Counted from the first letter of the stretch, positions 7,506-17,918 are shown. The stretch: DNA of 64,000 bases from Bacillus cereus (GCF_002584535.1 NZ_NUOT01000008.1:408331-472330); one strand, 5' to 3'. Translations and numbers: made by a program. The notes: generated by a model from the letters alone, not told the origin.

Positions 7506-8819
7506 TTAATATACAGATGTATTATCCGCTGATACATTTTCAAGAATTTCTTTTACACGTCCTAAGAATTTACCACAAATCAAACCATCAAGTACGCGGT
7601 GATCAAGTGATAGACATAAGTTAACCATGTCACGTGCACCAAACATGCCATTATCCATAATTACTGGACGTTTTACAATAGATTCTACTTGTAAAATCGC
7701 AGCTTGTGGATAATTAATAATTCCCATGGACTGAACAGATCCAAATGATCCTGTGTTATTAATTGTAAATGTACCGCCTTGCATTTCGTCTGCTTTCAAT
7801 GATTTTGTACGGACTTTTCCTGCAAGTTCTGTAATTTCACGAGCAATGCCTTTAATTGTTTTCTCATCTGCTTGTTTAATAACAGGTACAAATAACTCAT
7901 CTTCTGTTGCAACTGCGATAGAAAGGTTAATATCCTTCTTCTGAACGATTTTATCGCCAGCCCACATTGAATTAATTTGCGGGTACTCTTTCAATGCTTG
8001 TGCAACTGCTTTTACAAAGAATGCAAAGAATGTTAAATTGAAACCTTCGCGCTTTTTGAATTCGCCTTTGATTGAATTACGGTATGATACAAGATTTGTT
8101 ACATCTACTTCAATCATCATCCATGCGTGCGGTGCTTCATGTTTGCTACGCAGCATATTCGCAGCAATTGCTTTACGCACACCTGTTACCGGAATTTCGA
8201 TATCTCCAGGTACTGTCGGTACAGATACTGGTTTTGCCGCTTCTGCTTTTGGTGCTGGCGTAGCTGATTTTGGTGCCTCCTGTAGTTTTGGTACAGAGAC
8301 AGGTGCCTCTTCTTTCTTTGCCCCAACTACCGGGATGTTACCAGATTCAACTAGCTTTAAAATATCTTTACGTGTGATACGGCCATTTGCCCCCGTACCT
8401 TCCACTGCATCTAAATCAATATTATGTTCACCTGCAAGTTTTAATACAGCTGGTGAGAAACGTGGTTTGCCATCAGTTGGTTGCTTCATTTTTGGTGCTT
8501 TTTCAGATGAAGCTACTTCTACTTTTGGTTCCTCTTTTGTTTTCTCTTCTACAGTCGTGGCAGCTACTTCATCTGCTCCTTCTACTTGAATTACACAAAC
8601 AACTTCACCTACAGCCAGTGTATCACCTTCACCAGCGATTAACTCTTTCACAATTCCAGTGAAAGAAGATGGCACTTCTGCATTTACTTTATCTGTCATT
8701 ACTTCTGCAAGCGGATCATATTTATTTACATGATCGCCAACATTTACGAGCCATTTACTAATTGTACCTTCTGTTACACTTTCCCCAAGCTGAGGCATTG
8801 TAATATTTTCTACAGCCAT
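7506..8819 (-). CDS. bfmBB: Branched-chain alpha-keto acid dehydrogenase E2 (lipoamide acyltransferase)
   Basis: A 437-residue core subunit that passes the acyl group from the E1-charged lipoyl arm to CoA, forming isobutyryl-, isovaleryl- or 2-methylbutyryl-CoA. Order of domains: lipoyl domain (residues 1-80, lipoylated Lys in MTDKVNAEV), an Ala/Pro/Lys-rich linker, the E1/E3-binding domain (about 117-155, RFSPAVLKLAGEHNI), a second linker (about 160-205), and the catalytic domain ending with the HxxxD motif (SLDHRVLDG). It is the last gene of the ptb operon, 15 bp after bfmBAB, with GGGGGGACT as ribosome-binding site. Products prime branched-chain fatty acid synthesis or feed energy metabolism. 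Confidence 0.93.
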   Translation of the reverse strand: MAVENITMPQLGESVTEGTISKWLVNVGDHVNKYDPLAEVMTDKVNAEVPSSFTGIVKELIAGEGDTLAVGEVVCVIQVEGADEVAATTVEEKTKEEPKVEVASSEKAPKMKQPTDGKPRFSPAVLKLAGEHNIDLDAVEGTGANGRITRKDILKLVESGNIPVVGAKKEEAPVSVPKLQEAPKSATPAPKAEAAKPVSVPTVPGDIEIPVTGVRKAIAANMLRSKHEAPHAWMMIEVDVTNLVSYRNSIKGEFKKREGFNLTFFAFFVKAVAQALKEYPQINSMWAGDKIVQKKDINLSIAVATEDELFVPVIKQADEKTIKGIAREITELAGKVRTKSLKADEMQGGTFTINNTGSFGSVQSMGIINYPQAAILQVESIVKRPVIMDNGMFGARDMVNLCLSLDHRVLDGLICGKFLGRVKEILENVSADNTSVY

Positions 8820-8834
8820 GTATAGTCCCCCCGA

Positions 8835-9818
8835 TTAAAATTCCGCAAGTTCACGCATTGCTTTTTCAACTTTATCTGGATTTACCATAAAGAATTTTTC
8901 CATTGTTGGTGCATATGGCATTGCTGGAACGTCTGGACCTGCAAGACGTGCAATTGGTGCATCTAAATCGAATAAGCAATTTTCTGCAATAATTGCTGCT
9001 ACTTCACTTATGATGCTTCCTTCTTTATTATCTTCTGTTACAAGAAGAACTTTACCAGTTTTTGAAGCTGCTTCAATAATCGCTTCTTTATCTAATGGAT
9101 ACACAGTACGTAAATCAAGAATGTGAGCAGAAATGCCATCTTTCGCTAATTTTTCAGCAGCTTGAAGGGCAAAGTGAACACATAATCCATATGTGATGAC
9201 CGTAATATCATCACCTTCACGTTTTACATCTGCCTTTCCGATTGGTAATACATAATCGTCCTCTGGTACTTCGCCTTTAATTAAACGATATGCACGTTTA
9301 TGTTCAAAGAATAGTACTGGATCTTCATCACGAATTGCTGCTTTTAATAACCCTTTTGCATCATATGGTGTAGAAGGAATGACAATTTTTAAACCTGGTT
9401 GATTTGCGAACATTGCTTCTACAGACTGCGAATGATATAACGCACCATGAACACCGCCACCAAATGGTGCACGTATAGTAACTGGACAAGTCCAGTCGTT
9501 ATTAGAACGGTAACGAATTTTCGCTGCCTCAGAAACAATTTGGTTTACTGCCGGCATAATGAAATCAGCAAATTGCATTTCAGCAATTGGACGCATTCCG
9601 TACATTGCCGCACCAATTGCTACCCCAGCAATTGCAGATTCTGCAAGCGGTGTATCAAGGGCACGATCTTCACCAAATTGATCATACAATCCAGTTGTCG
9701 CTTTAAATACGCCACCTTTTTTACCAACGTCTTCTCCTAATACAAATACTTTCTCATCGCGTTCCATTTCCTCGCGCATCGCTAATGTAATCGCGTCAAT
9801 ATAAGACATTACAGCCAT
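8835..9818 (-). CDS. bfmBAB: Branched-chain alpha-keto acid dehydrogenase E1 beta
   Basis: A 327-residue partner of E1 alpha in the thiamine-diphosphate-dependent decarboxylation of keto acids from Val, Ile and Leu. Typical motifs: EDVGKKGGVFKAT, RALDTPLAESAIAGVAIGAA (Glu that activates ThDP), APFGGGVHGALYHSQS (often GGG-x-H in BCKDH beta) and LDLRTVYPLDKEAI. It starts 13 bp after the alpha gene behind GGGGGAAC. The ligand type (branched-chain rather than pyruvate) is assigned from operon partners buk, ptb and bcd. Confidence 0.92.
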   Translation of the reverse strand: MAVMSYIDAITLAMREEMERDEKVFVLGEDVGKKGGVFKATTGLYDQFGEDRALDTPLAESAIAGVAIGAAMYGMRPIAEMQFADFIMPAVNQIVSEAAKIRYRSNNDWTCPVTIRAPFGGGVHGALYHSQSVEAMFANQPGLKIVIPSTPYDAKGLLKAAIRDEDPVLFFEHKRAYRLIKGEVPEDDYVLPIGKADVKREGDDITVITYGLCVHFALQAAEKLAKDGISAHILDLRTVYPLDKEAIIEAASKTGKVLLVTEDNKEGSIISEVAAIIAENCLFDLDAPIARLAGPDVPAMPYAPTMEKFFMVNPDKVEKAMRELAEF

Positions 9819-9831
9819 GAAACGTTCCCCC

Positions 9832-10833
9832 CTATTCTGCGTATACGTGCTTCAATGCGTCTTCAGGTGCTGCATACGGAGCATTTTCTGCATATTCTGT
9901 AGCTTCGTTTACGATATGCATAATTTCATCTAACAGTTGTTTTTCAGATTCCTCTGTTAACACGCCAACTTCCTTTAAATAAGCAGCAAATGTAAAGATT
10001 GAATCTTTTTTCTTTGCCTCTTCTACTTCTTCTTTATCACGATATACACGATCATCGTCATCACTAGAGTGTGCTGTCAAACGATATGATACCGTTTCAA
10101 TTAAAGTTGGACCTTCACCTCTGCGGCCACGATCAGCTGCTTCTTTTACAGCTTTATATACTGCAAGTGGATCATTTCCGTCTACTGTATATCCTGGCAT
10201 ACCATAACCAATCGCACGATCTGATACATTCTTACATGCTAATTGCTTTTCAACAGGAATAGAAATTGCATATTTGTTATTCTCACACATGAAAATAACA
10301 GGCAATTTGTGTACACCAGCAAAGTTTGCACCTTCGTGGAAGTCACCCTGGTTAGAAGAACCTTCACCAAATGTTACAAACGTTACTAAATCTTTCTTCT
10401 CCATCTTTCCAGCTAAAGCAATACCAACTGCATGCGGTACTTGCGTTGTAACTGGAGACGATCCTGTCACAATACGGTTTTTCTTTTGACCGAAGTGACC
10501 AGGCATTTGACGGCCACCAGAGTTTGGGTCTCCTGCTTTTGCAAAGCCAGATAACATAAGCTCTTTTGCTGTCATACCAAATGCTAGTACTACACCCATA
10601 TCACGATAATATGGCAATGCATAATCTTTTTCGCGATCAAGTGCAAATGCTGCACCTACTTGCGCAGCTTCCTGTCCTTGACAAGAAATTACGAATGGAA
10701 TTTTCCCTGCACGGTTTAATAACCACATACGTTCGTCAATTTTACGTGCAAGTAACATCGTACGATACATTTCTAATACTTGCTCATCACTTAAGCCAAG
10801 TTCTTCATGGCGCTTTTCTTTTACTTCTGCCAT
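9832..10833 (-). CDS. bfmBAA: Branched-chain alpha-keto acid dehydrogenase E1 alpha
   Basis: A 333-residue ThDP-binding subunit. The ThDP motif starts at GEGSSNQGDFHEGANFAGVH and closes with ENNKYAIS (G-x-G ... N-N). A regulatory-loop-like segment, YRLTAHSSDDDD, matches the branched-chain E1 alpha family (SxxDD) rather than PDH alpha. The ATG has AGGAGGTT at eight bases. It follows lpdV by 26 bp in the operon and decarboxylates 2-oxoisovalerate and relatives, loading the E2 lipoyl arm. Confidence 0.92.
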   Translation of the reverse strand: MAEVKEKRHEELGLSDEQVLEMYRTMLLARKIDERMWLLNRAGKIPFVISCQGQEAAQVGAAFALDREKDYALPYYRDMGVVLAFGMTAKELMLSGFAKAGDPNSGGRQMPGHFGQKKNRIVTGSSPVTTQVPHAVGIALAGKMEKKDLVTFVTFGEGSSNQGDFHEGANFAGVHKLPVIFMCENNKYAISIPVEKQLACKNVSDRAIGYGMPGYTVDGNDPLAVYKAVKEAADRGRRGEGPTLIETVSYRLTAHSSDDDDRVYRDKEEVEEAKKKDSIFTFAAYLKEVGVLTEESEKQLLDEIMHIVNEATEYAENAPYAAPEDALKHVYAE

Positions 10834-10859
10834 TTTTATAACCTCCTAAATCCACATTT

Positions 10860-12281
10860 TTATGCGTGTAACGCTTTTCCATCTACTGCTAACGCAGCTT
10901 CACCAATCGCTTCTGATAATGATGGATGCGGATGAATTGTATGTGCCACTTCCCAAGGTGTTGCATCAAGCACTCTTGCAAGACCTGCTTCAGAAATCAT
11001 ATCCGTTACATGTGGACCAATCATATGAACACCAAGAATATCATTTGTTTCTTCATCAACTACAAGTTTGACAAAGCCATCTGATTCGCCATATACAAGC
11101 GCTTTTCCTATTGCACGGAATGAGAATTTACCTACTTTTAATTTATAACCTTTTTCTTTTGCTTCTTGTTCCGTTAAACCAACAGAAGCTACTTCTGGAC
11201 TACTGTATACACATTTCGATACCATAGAGTAATCGATTGGCATAACCTCTTTACCAGCTATATGTTCTACAGCAACAATACCTTCATGAGAAGCAACGTG
11301 TGCAAGCTGTAAGCCGCCGATTACATCACCAATTGCATAAATATGTGATTCTTTCGTTTGATAAAATTCATTTGTTTGAATGTATCCTTTTTCTACGACA
11401 ATTTCTGTATTCTCTAAACCGATATTTTGTGTATTCGCTTGTCTTCCTACAGATACAAGCATTTTTTCTGCCTTGAATTCTTTATTTTCACCATTGTGTT
11501 CTGCTTGAATTGCTACTCCATTATCTTTTACCAATGTTTCTGGTAATACTTTTGCACCCGTCACTACTTTAATACCTTTTTTCTTGAATAGACGTTGCAT
11601 TTCTTTAGAAACATCTTGATCCTCAAGCGGCAGGACATGTTTTGCATATTCTAAAACAGTAACTTCTACACCGAAGTCAGCAAGCATAGATGCCCATTCA
11701 ATCCCGATTACACCGCCGCCCACAATAATAATGGACTTCGGAAGTGTTTCCATTTTTAAAGCATGATCTGATGACATTACATATTCTCCATCTAATTCTA
11801 AACCTGGTAATGAATTTGGACGAGATCCTGTTGCAATCAGAACATTTTTTGGAATAAGCATTTCATTCTCTTCACCACTTGCAAGTTCAACCGAAATGGT
11901 TCCTGGCATTGGAGAGAAGATAGAAGGTCCAAGGATTCGGCCGATACCTTCAAACACATCAATTTTACCTTGCTTCATTAAATGTTGAACACCTTTATGA
12001 AGCTGCGTTACAATTTTTTCTTTACGCTCTTGCACTTTTGCAAAGTTTAATTCTACATTGCTCGTTACAACGCCAAACTCTTCACTCTTTTTCGTAGTTG
12101 CATATACTTCAGCACTGCGTAGCAATGCTTTACTAGGGATACACCCTTTGTGTAAGCAAGTTCCGCCAAGATTATCTTTTTCAACAAGCGCTGTTTTTAG
12201 CCCTAATTGTGATGCACGAATGGCAGCAACATATCCACCAGTACCGCCGCCAACGATGACTAAATCATATTCTTTTGCCAT
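10860..12281 (-). CDS. lpdV: Dihydrolipoamide dehydrogenase (E3) of the branched-chain complex
   Basis: A 473-residue flavoprotein that reoxidises the E2 lipoyl arm with NAD+. FAD site VIVGGGTGGYVAA near the N-terminus, redox disulfide GGTCLHKGCIPSK (about residues 39-51), NAD site IIVGGGVIGIEWAS (about 173-186), second FAD motif YAIGDVIGG, and the C-terminal catalytic dyad HPHPSLSE. The length matches the family (about 470). It starts only 4 bp after the buk stop. Other E3 genes (pdhD) normally exist elsewhere; location in the bkd operon supports LpdV. Confidence 0.93.
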   Translation of the reverse strand: MAKEYDLVIVGGGTGGYVAAIRASQLGLKTALVEKDNLGGTCLHKGCIPSKALLRSAEVYATTKKSEEFGVVTSNVELNFAKVQERKEKIVTQLHKGVQHLMKQGKIDVFEGIGRILGPSIFSPMPGTISVELASGEENEMLIPKNVLIATGSRPNSLPGLELDGEYVMSSDHALKMETLPKSIIIVGGGVIGIEWASMLADFGVEVTVLEYAKHVLPLEDQDVSKEMQRLFKKKGIKVVTGAKVLPETLVKDNGVAIQAEHNGENKEFKAEKMLVSVGRQANTQNIGLENTEIVVEKGYIQTNEFYQTKESHIYAIGDVIGGLQLAHVASHEGIVAVEHIAGKEVMPIDYSMVSKCVYSSPEVASVGLTEQEAKEKGYKLKVGKFSFRAIGKALVYGESDGFVKLVVDEETNDILGVHMIGPHVTDMISEAGLARVLDATPWEVAHTIHPHPSLSEAIGEAALAVDGKALHA

Positions 12282-12285
12282 TATC

Positions 12286-13389
12286 TCAACCCCTAGCTAC
12301 CGTTTCTTTTTCTCGTACAACATACTCTTTTGGAGCTTCTTCCTCACGTAACACACGAAGCGCTCCTTCTGCTAATGCTTGTAATTCATCTTCTCCAGGA
12401 TGTACAATGACATCTGCAATCCAATGAACACGCTCTTTAATTTCATCAACAAGGATTTTACTATATGCAAGTCCACCTGTTAAAACAATTGCATCGACTT
12501 TCCCATGAAGAACGGCACTTGCCCCACCAATTTCTTTTGCAACTTGGTACGCCATTGCTTTATAAATAAGTGTTGCCTCAGGATCACCTTTCTCAACCAT
12601 GTTTTCAACCTTAATTGCATCATTTGTGCCAATGAGACTCACTAACCCGCCTTGTCCAACAATCTTTTTCATCATTTCATCGCGGTAATACTCACCAGAG
12701 AAACACATTTCAACTAACTGTCCAACTGGTACTGTTCCAGCACGTTCTGGACTAAATGGCCCTTCTCCGTTTAAGCCATTATTTACATCGATAACTTTTC
12801 CATTTTTATGAGCACCAACTGTAATCCCACCGCCCATATGAGCAATTAATAGGTTTAAGTCTTCATATTTACGATCAAGCTCTGCTGCAACCTTACGAGC
12901 TACCGCTTTTTGATTTAACGCATGAAAAATACTTTTCCGCTCCATGCCAGCTATTCCACTAATGCGTGCAATCGGTGCCATTTCATCAACAACAACTGGA
13001 TCAACGATGAATGCCGGAATATTTAATCCAGAAGCGATTTCATATGCTAAAATCCCTCCAAGATTTGATGCATGATGACCGCTATATCCACTTTTCAAAT
13101 CTTCTAACATCGATTCATTTACTGTATACGTACCACCTTCAATCGGACGAAGTAATCCCCCGCGGCCACAAACAGCGTTTAATTTTGAAATATTAATACC
13201 ATGAGAATGAAGAACTTCTAAAATGGTTTCTTTTCGGAATTCATATTGATCAATAATTCGTTTATATTTCCCAATTTTATCTACATCATGACGAATCGTT
13301 TCTTCTAGAACAGGTCTTTCATTATCAAAAACACCTATTTTTGTTGATGTACTACCCGGATTAATAACAAGGATTCGATTTAAAGACAA
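12286..13389 (-). CDS. buk: Butyrate / branched-chain fatty acid kinase, TTG start
   Basis: A 367-residue ASKHA-fold kinase that makes acyl phosphate from butyrate or branched acids, or runs in reverse to make ATP from acyl phosphate delivered by Ptb. Visible: phosphate-binding [11 protein letters not shown] (about residues 8-18), [12 protein letters not shown], and [13 protein letters not shown] start at TTG 13389 (reads [12 protein letters not shown]), with GGTGGAGG eight bases upstream. The longer frame from 13416 also begins with TTG and has no ribosome-binding site. The remembered B. anthracis protein starts MSVNRIL and has the same length. An intercistronic hairpin precedes the gene. 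Confidence 0.93.
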   Translation of the reverse strand: MSLNRILVINPGSTSTKIGVFDNERPVLEETIRHDVDKIGKYKRIIDQYEFRKETILEVLHSHGINISKLNAVCGRGGLLRPIEGGTYTVNESMLEDLKSGYSGHHASNLGGILAYEIASGLNIPAFIVDPVVVDEMAPIARISGIAGMERKSIFHALNQKAVARKVAAELDRKYEDLNLLIAHMGGGITVGAHKNGKVIDVNNGLNGEGPFSPERAGTVPVGQLVEMCFSGEYYRDEMMKKIVGQGGLVSLIGTNDAIKVENMVEKGDPEATLIYKAMAYQVAKEIGGASAVLHGKVDAIVLTGGLAYSKILVDEIKERVHWIADVIVHPGEDELQALAEGALRVLREEEAPKEYVVREKETVARG

Positions 13390-13415
13390 TGTTGCTACCT
13401 CCACCTTTAAATTCA

Positions 13416-13456
13416 AAAGGCAGTGGAAACCTCATAAGAGGTAACCACAGCTTTTG
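13416..13456 (-). other. Intercistronic hairpin between bcd and buk
   Basis: On the minus strand GTGG-TT-ACCTC and GAGGT-TT-CCAC form a stem with internal T-T mismatches and an outer AGC/GC pair, followed by TTTTG. It sits between two genes of one operon, so it may be a weak internal terminator or an RNA-stability element. Confidence 0.55.
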
Positions 13457-13476
13457 TAAAATTTATATATGATAGA

Positions 13477-14577
13477 TTAGCGACGGCTAATAATGTTATG
13501 GCCGTTGCGTAAGAATGTACTACGTGTATTTTTTAAACTTGCAATACGCTCTTCAGCTAGACGATCTGCTGCAAGATAAGTTGGTACACCATCACGTTTT
13601 GAAATTTCAATTACTTTTGCAATTGTGTCATAAATAGATTCTACGCGTTTTAATGCACGTTCTCTATTGTATCCATATAACTCATCCGCTACGTTAATTA
13701 CGCCGCCCGCATTAATTACATAATCCGGTGCATATACAATTCCCATTTCATGAATCGTATCGCCATGACGATCTTCTTTTAATTGGTTATTTGCAGAACC
13801 CGCAATTACTTTTGCTTTCAGTTGTGGAATTGTTTCATCATTCACTGTTGCCCCTAGTGCACATGGTGCGTAAATGTCACATTCTACACCGTAAATTTCG
13901 TTTGGCTCAACTGCTGTTGCACCAAATTCTTCTACTGCACGTTGTACTGCTTCTTTATTAATGTCTGTAACGATTAATTGTGCTCCCTCAGCATGTAAAT
14001 GTTTGCATAAGTGATATGCTACATTTCCAACACCTTGAACAGCAATTACTTTTCCTTCTAAGCTATCTGTACCAAATGCTTCTTTTGCTGCTGCTTTCAT
14101 ACCACGGTAAACACCATAAGCAGTTACTGGAGATGGGTTACCAGAAGAACCGAATGAAGGTGAAATACCTGTTACAAAGTCAGTCTCTTCATGAATAATA
14201 TCCATATCATCAACCGTTGTACCAACATCTTCTGCAGTAATATAACGACCGTTTAAGCCTTGGATATAACGTCCTAGCGCACGGAACATTGCTTCACTTT
14301 TATCTTTACGTGGGTCACCGATGATAACTGTTTTTGCACCACCTAAGTTTAAACCAGCTGCTGCGTTTTTATATGTCATCCCTTTTGCAAGACGCAATGC
14401 ATCTTCAATCGCCGCTTCTTCAGAATCATATGTCCACATTCTTGTTCCACCAAGTGCCGGTCCAAGTGTTGTATCATGAATTGCAATGATTGCTTTTAAT
14501 CCAGATTCTTTATCTTGACAAAATACTACTTGCTCATAATCATATTTTTCTAAGTATTCGAAGATTTCTAATGTCAT
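13477..14577 (-). CDS. bcd: Branched-chain amino acid (leucine) dehydrogenase
   Basis: A 366-residue NAD-dependent enzyme that deaminates Leu, Val and Ile to keto acids used by the BCKDH complex. Catalytic Lys in [12 protein letters not shown]...[17 protein letters not shown] (glycine-rich site plus Lys), NAD site GVGNVAYHL, and the family C-terminus. I start at 14577 ([13 protein letters not shown]). TAGGGGGA lies eight bases upstream of this ATG but only two bases from the alternative ATG at 14583. It is second in the operon after ptb. Confidence 0.93.
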   Translation of the reverse strand: MTLEIFEYLEKYDYEQVVFCQDKESGLKAIIAIHDTTLGPALGGTRMWTYDSEEAAIEDALRLAKGMTYKNAAAGLNLGGAKTVIIGDPRKDKSEAMFRALGRYIQGLNGRYITAEDVGTTVDDMDIIHEETDFVTGISPSFGSSGNPSPVTAYGVYRGMKAAAKEAFGTDSLEGKVIAVQGVGNVAYHLCKHLHAEGAQLIVTDINKEAVQRAVEEFGATAVEPNEIYGVECDIYAPCALGATVNDETIPQLKAKVIAGSANNQLKEDRHGDTIHEMGIVYAPDYVINAGGVINVADELYGYNRERALKRVESIYDTIAKVIEISKRDGVPTYLAADRLAEERIASLKNTRSTFLRNGHNIISRR

Positions 14578-14612
14578 TGTCATTTCCCCCTAATTGTTTT
14601 TACCCTTTTGGT

Positions 14613-15512
14613 TTATTTAGAAGCAGTCGCAACTGCTAAAGCTAATGAATATACTTTTGTTTCTGCCGAATCGGCACGAGATGTTAAAACAATTGGTGCT
14701 TTCGCGCCAGCAATCATCGCTCCTACATTTGCATTTGCAAAATAAACAAGCGATTTATATAGCACGTTTCCGGCTTCAATCGTTGGGACGAGTAAAATGT
14801 CTGCCTTACCTGCTACATCACTTACAATGCCTTTGTGTTCTGCTGCAATTTGTGATACAGCATTATCTAAAGCAAGTGGTCCATCAACGACACAATTTTT
14901 AATTTGTCCACGACGATTCATTTGTGTCAACATTGCTGCATCAATTGTTGCCTGCATTGCTGGATTAATAACTTCCACCGCTGCAACTGGAGCCACTTTC
15001 GGTAATTCAATTCCTATTGCCCGGGCAACTTCAACAGTATTTTGTATAATAGCAGCTTTTTGCTGTACATCAGGTGCAATATTCATTGCTGCATCTGTGA
15101 CGAAAATAAAGCGATCATAATTTGGAACTTCAAATGCCGCTACATGCGATAATACGCTACCTTTGCGAAGTCCCCACTCTTTATTTAATACTGCTTTTAA
15201 AATACTTGCTGTTGGGATGTTCCCCTTCATAAGCACATCGGCTTCACCATTTCTTACTGCCTTAACAGAAAGTTCCGCAGCCTCGATATTTGATGATGCT
15301 GCAATCACTTGAACATGGTCTGAAGCTTGTAATCCATGCTCTTGTAACATACACATAATTATTTCTTGATTTCCATATAGACGAAATTGAGCTAACTGTA
15401 ATTGTATTGCTTTAACTACTGCCTCAATTACTTCATGATCTTCAGCTACTGCGACAGCCACAGTTTTTCTTGGCTTTCCGGCTGCTTGATCAATTAGGTT
15501 TTGCAACTTCAT
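14613..15512 (-). CDS. ptb: Phosphate butyryltransferase
   Basis: First gene of the bkd operon, 299 residues. It swaps CoA for phosphate on butyryl- or branched acyl-CoA, giving acyl phosphate for Buk. The phosphate acetyl/butyryl transferase fold shows in LMKGNIPTASILKAVLNKEWGLRK split across the active site, FVTDAAMNIAPD, and DGPLALDNAVS. AAAGGGTTG precedes the ATG. It is driven by the SigL promoter at 15556-15572. Confidence 0.92.
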   Translation of the reverse strand: MKLQNLIDQAAGKPRKTVAVAVAEDHEVIEAVVKAIQLQLAQFRLYGNQEIIMCMLQEHGLQASDHVQVIAASSNIEAAELSVKAVRNGEADVLMKGNIPTASILKAVLNKEWGLRKGSVLSHVAAFEVPNYDRFIFVTDAAMNIAPDVQQKAAIIQNTVEVARAIGIELPKVAPVAAVEVINPAMQATIDAAMLTQMNRRGQIKNCVVDGPLALDNAVSQIAAEHKGIVSDVAGKADILLVPTIEAGNVLYKSLVYFANANVGAMIAGAKAPIVLTSRADSAETKVYSLALAVATASK

Positions 15513-15555
15513 ATTTTGTAATCAACCCTTTCCGTCGTCCCTCGTCTATTTAATA

Positions 15556-15572
15556 AGCAAATACCGTGCCAA
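15556..15572 (-). promoter_or_regulatory. Sigma-54 (SigL) -24/-12 promoter of the bkd operon
   Basis: The minus strand reads TTGGCACGGTATTTGCTT, matching TGGCACG-N4-TTGCW with correct GG-GC spacing, about 45 bases before ptb. In B. subtilis this operon is SigL-dependent and needs BkdR. Expression should respond to isoleucine and valine. Confidence 0.88.
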
Positions 15573-15680
15573 CTTTTTAAAGTGGTCATACCAATTATGA
15601 AAACGTATACAAAATGCAGTAAAATCAGTACTTTGAAAAATCACATAATATTCTGTCTTAAAATGTCGTTTTTTACATAC

Positions 15681-15717
15681 CATGCAATAAATTGCATGGT
15701 ACGCAATTTATTGCATG
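15681..15717. promoter_or_regulatory. Perfect 15-bp inverted repeat, candidate BkdR enhancer site
   Basis: CATGCAATAAATTGC (15681-15695) and its exact reverse complement (15703-15717) flank a 7-base spacer. It overlaps the bkdR stop codon and lies about 110-145 bp upstream of the -24 box, a usual distance for sigma-54 activator binding. A T-run exists only on the plus strand, where no gene leads into it, so a terminator for bkdR is less likely. Confidence 0.55.
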
Positions 15718-17780
15718 CTATTTTTTGCACGGTCATACTTTTCTAACTTATAATATAAATTTCGAACTGAAATTCCTAACGCTTTTGCCGTCTTTGTTTT
15801 ATTCCCTTCAAATTCCTCTAAATATTCATGTATAATATTCCCTTCAAATTCTGTTACCAAGTTTTCAAGAGACCTTTCTTCTAATTTAGGTAGCAAACTA
15901 GTCCCCTTTACCTCCACTTGATCTCCCTTATGCAAAGAAGGTAAATGATGCACCTCAATATACATTTCATTATAGTTCATAAAAATAATGGCCCGTCCCA
16001 AAATATTTTCTAGCTCTCTCACATTCCCAGGCCAATCATACGATTGCAAATATTCAATAGCCGCTTCTGTTAACCCTTCTACATTACGGCCATAATCTTG
16101 GTTAATTTTTTGAATCAATCGTTCTGATATAACAGGAATATCTTCCTTCCGCTGACGAAGAGAAGGAATTTGGATCGGAATTTTATTTAAGCGATAATAT
16201 AAGTCTTCTCGAAACTCACCTTCCAAAATTGCTTTTTCTAAATTTACATGTGTGGCTGCAATAACCCGAACATTAATAGGAATCGGCTTTGTCCCTCCCA
16301 CCTTCACAATCTCTTTCTCCTGTAAAACACGCAGTAATTTCGCTTGTGTACTTGCAGAAACTTCTCCAATCTCATCTAAAAAAATACTCCCATTGTTCGC
16401 TTCTTCAAAGAAGCCACGTTTACCACCTCTTCTCGCACCAGAAAATGCTCCTTCTTCATAACCAAACAGTTCACTTTCTAATAGCGTTTCTGAAATAGCA
16501 GCACAGTTCACACGCACAAATTTATTGTACTTTCGATTACTCCCATTATGAATAGCATGCGCAAATAACTCTTTTCCAGTTCCTGACTCTCCTCGGAGCA
16601 ATACAGTTGCCGGTGTATTCGCTCCAAGTTTTGCTTGTTCAATTGCGGCCATCGTTTCATCAGACGTCCCCACAATATCCTCAAAAGAATATTTTGCTTC
16701 GAGCGTTCGAATAATTTGTCTTGCCCGATTTAATTCATGCGTTAACTTTTGAATTTCTGACACATCACGAATAACACCAACGCTGCCCTTCAATATACCA
16801 TCAACAATAACCGGTGCCACATTTACAACTACATCTCGTTTTTTCTGTCCAATCTTCATATGTATCCCCCGAACAGCTCTACGCGTCCGAAGTACTTTCA
16901 TATGCATACTCTCGCCTTCTACAATATCAGTCGTCGCCGGTTTCCCAATAATGTCATCCTCGTTTAGACCGGTTAATTTTGTATAAGCAGGATTAATTAC
17001 AAGACCTCTCCCCTTCTCATCTACAACAGAAATCGCTTCCTCAGACGAATGAATGATCGCTTCTAATAATGTTTGAATTTCTTTTAAATCTGTAACCTCT
17101 TCCGCCAAGTCTACAACTTCTGTAATATCTTTAAAAATTGCAAATGCCCCTTGAACCTCTCCGTCTTCTTTCAAAATAGGAATGCGCGTTGTAATAATCT
17201 TCTTTCCATTCCCTAATGTCAGTTCATGATTCACTTCTATTTGTTTCGTTCGTATAATGCGAAGTAATTTACTAGTCGGGATTACTTCGAAAATGTATTT
17301 CCCTATCGCTTCTCCGGACTTATAACCTGTTATACGTTCTGCACTTTTATTAAATAATTTTACATACCCTTCTGAATCAATCACGATCATTCCATCATGA
17401 GTAGAATTTAAAATTAAATTCCCTTGCTGCGTTTGTTCTTTTAATTTTTCAATTAGCTCTTCCTTCTCATGTGCTAACCTCGTAACAATCTTCGCAATAT
17501 CTCCTGGTATCAAAAGGGTGTTTTCTCGTTTGCTTTCTAAAAGAACTTTATGTAATTGATAATCCCCTGTCATATCAAACATCACATCAATATCAGTTGC
17601 CAAAAAGGGCTCTATATTCGTTCCAATTGCAATATGTCGTTCTTTTGCAAGTTGCAATCCTTTCGCCTTTGGGTTTATATCAATCATCCCTATAATCTCA
17701 AATATATTTGAACTCTGTAGCAAGCTCAGAATCGTACTTCCACCTTCGCCCGCTCCAATAATTAACACTTTTTGTTTCAC
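15708..17780 (-). CDS. bkdR: Sigma-54-dependent activator BkdR
   Basis: A 690-residue enhancer-binding protein that drives the ptb-bcd-buk-lpdV-bfmB operon. Domains: an N-terminal Rossmann-like segment (residues 1-100, [14 protein letters not shown]), a short coiled stretch (about 102-120), PAS 1 (about 121-230), PAS 2 (about 235-345), and an AAA+ domain (about 365-600). The AAA+ part has Walker A GESGTGKE (397-404), the sigma-54 contact loop GAFSGA (444-449, Ser in place of the usual Thr) and Walker B SIFLDE (465-470). A Fis-type helix-turn-helix closes it ([19 protein letters not shown]). The ATG follows CGAGGGGAAG. It lies directly upstream of the operon in the same direction. Confidence 0.92.
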   Translation of the reverse strand: MKQKVLIIGAGEGGSTILSLLQSSNIFEIIGMIDINPKAKGLQLAKERHIAIGTNIEPFLATDIDVMFDMTGDYQLHKVLLESKRENTLLIPGDIAKIVTRLAHEKEELIEKLKEQTQQGNLILNSTHDGMIVIDSEGYVKLFNKSAERITGYKSGEAIGKYIFEVIPTSKLLRIIRTKQIEVNHELTLGNGKKIITTRIPILKEDGEVQGAFAIFKDITEVVDLAEEVTDLKEIQTLLEAIIHSSEEAISVVDEKGRGLVINPAYTKLTGLNEDDIIGKPATTDIVEGESMHMKVLRTRRAVRGIHMKIGQKKRDVVVNVAPVIVDGILKGSVGVIRDVSEIQKLTHELNRARQIIRTLEAKYSFEDIVGTSDETMAAIEQAKLGANTPATVLLRGESGTGKELFAHAIHNGSNRKYNKFVRVNCAAISETLLESELFGYEEGAFSGARRGGKRGFFEEANNGSIFLDEIGEVSASTQAKLLRVLQEKEIVKVGGTKPIPINVRVIAATHVNLEKAILEGEFREDLYYRLNKIPIQIPSLRQRKEDIPVISERLIQKINQDYGRNVEGLTEAAIEYLQSYDWPGNVRELENILGRAIIFMNYNEMYIEVHHLPSLHKGDQVEVKGTSLLPKLEERSLENLVTEFEGNIIHEYLEEFEGNKTKTAKALGISVRNLYYKLEKYDRAKNSMQ

Positions 17781-17918
17781 ACATTACACTTCCCCTCGAA
17801 GTATCTCTGCAAAATTTTGCACACCCTTATCTTACTCGTTCAGCCCCCTCTTGACAAACCCCCTTTTTATATAACATCATTTAATATATACAAAATTATC
17901 TGAAAAGGAGCATTACCT

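Noticed and set aside
8038-8589. 183-residue plus-strand frame opposite bfmBB
   Set aside because: Shadow of the Ala/Pro-rich linkers of the E2 subunit; no start signals.
15681-15717. Terminator for bkdR
   Set aside because: The minus strand downstream of the stem has no T-run; the T-run lies on the other strand.
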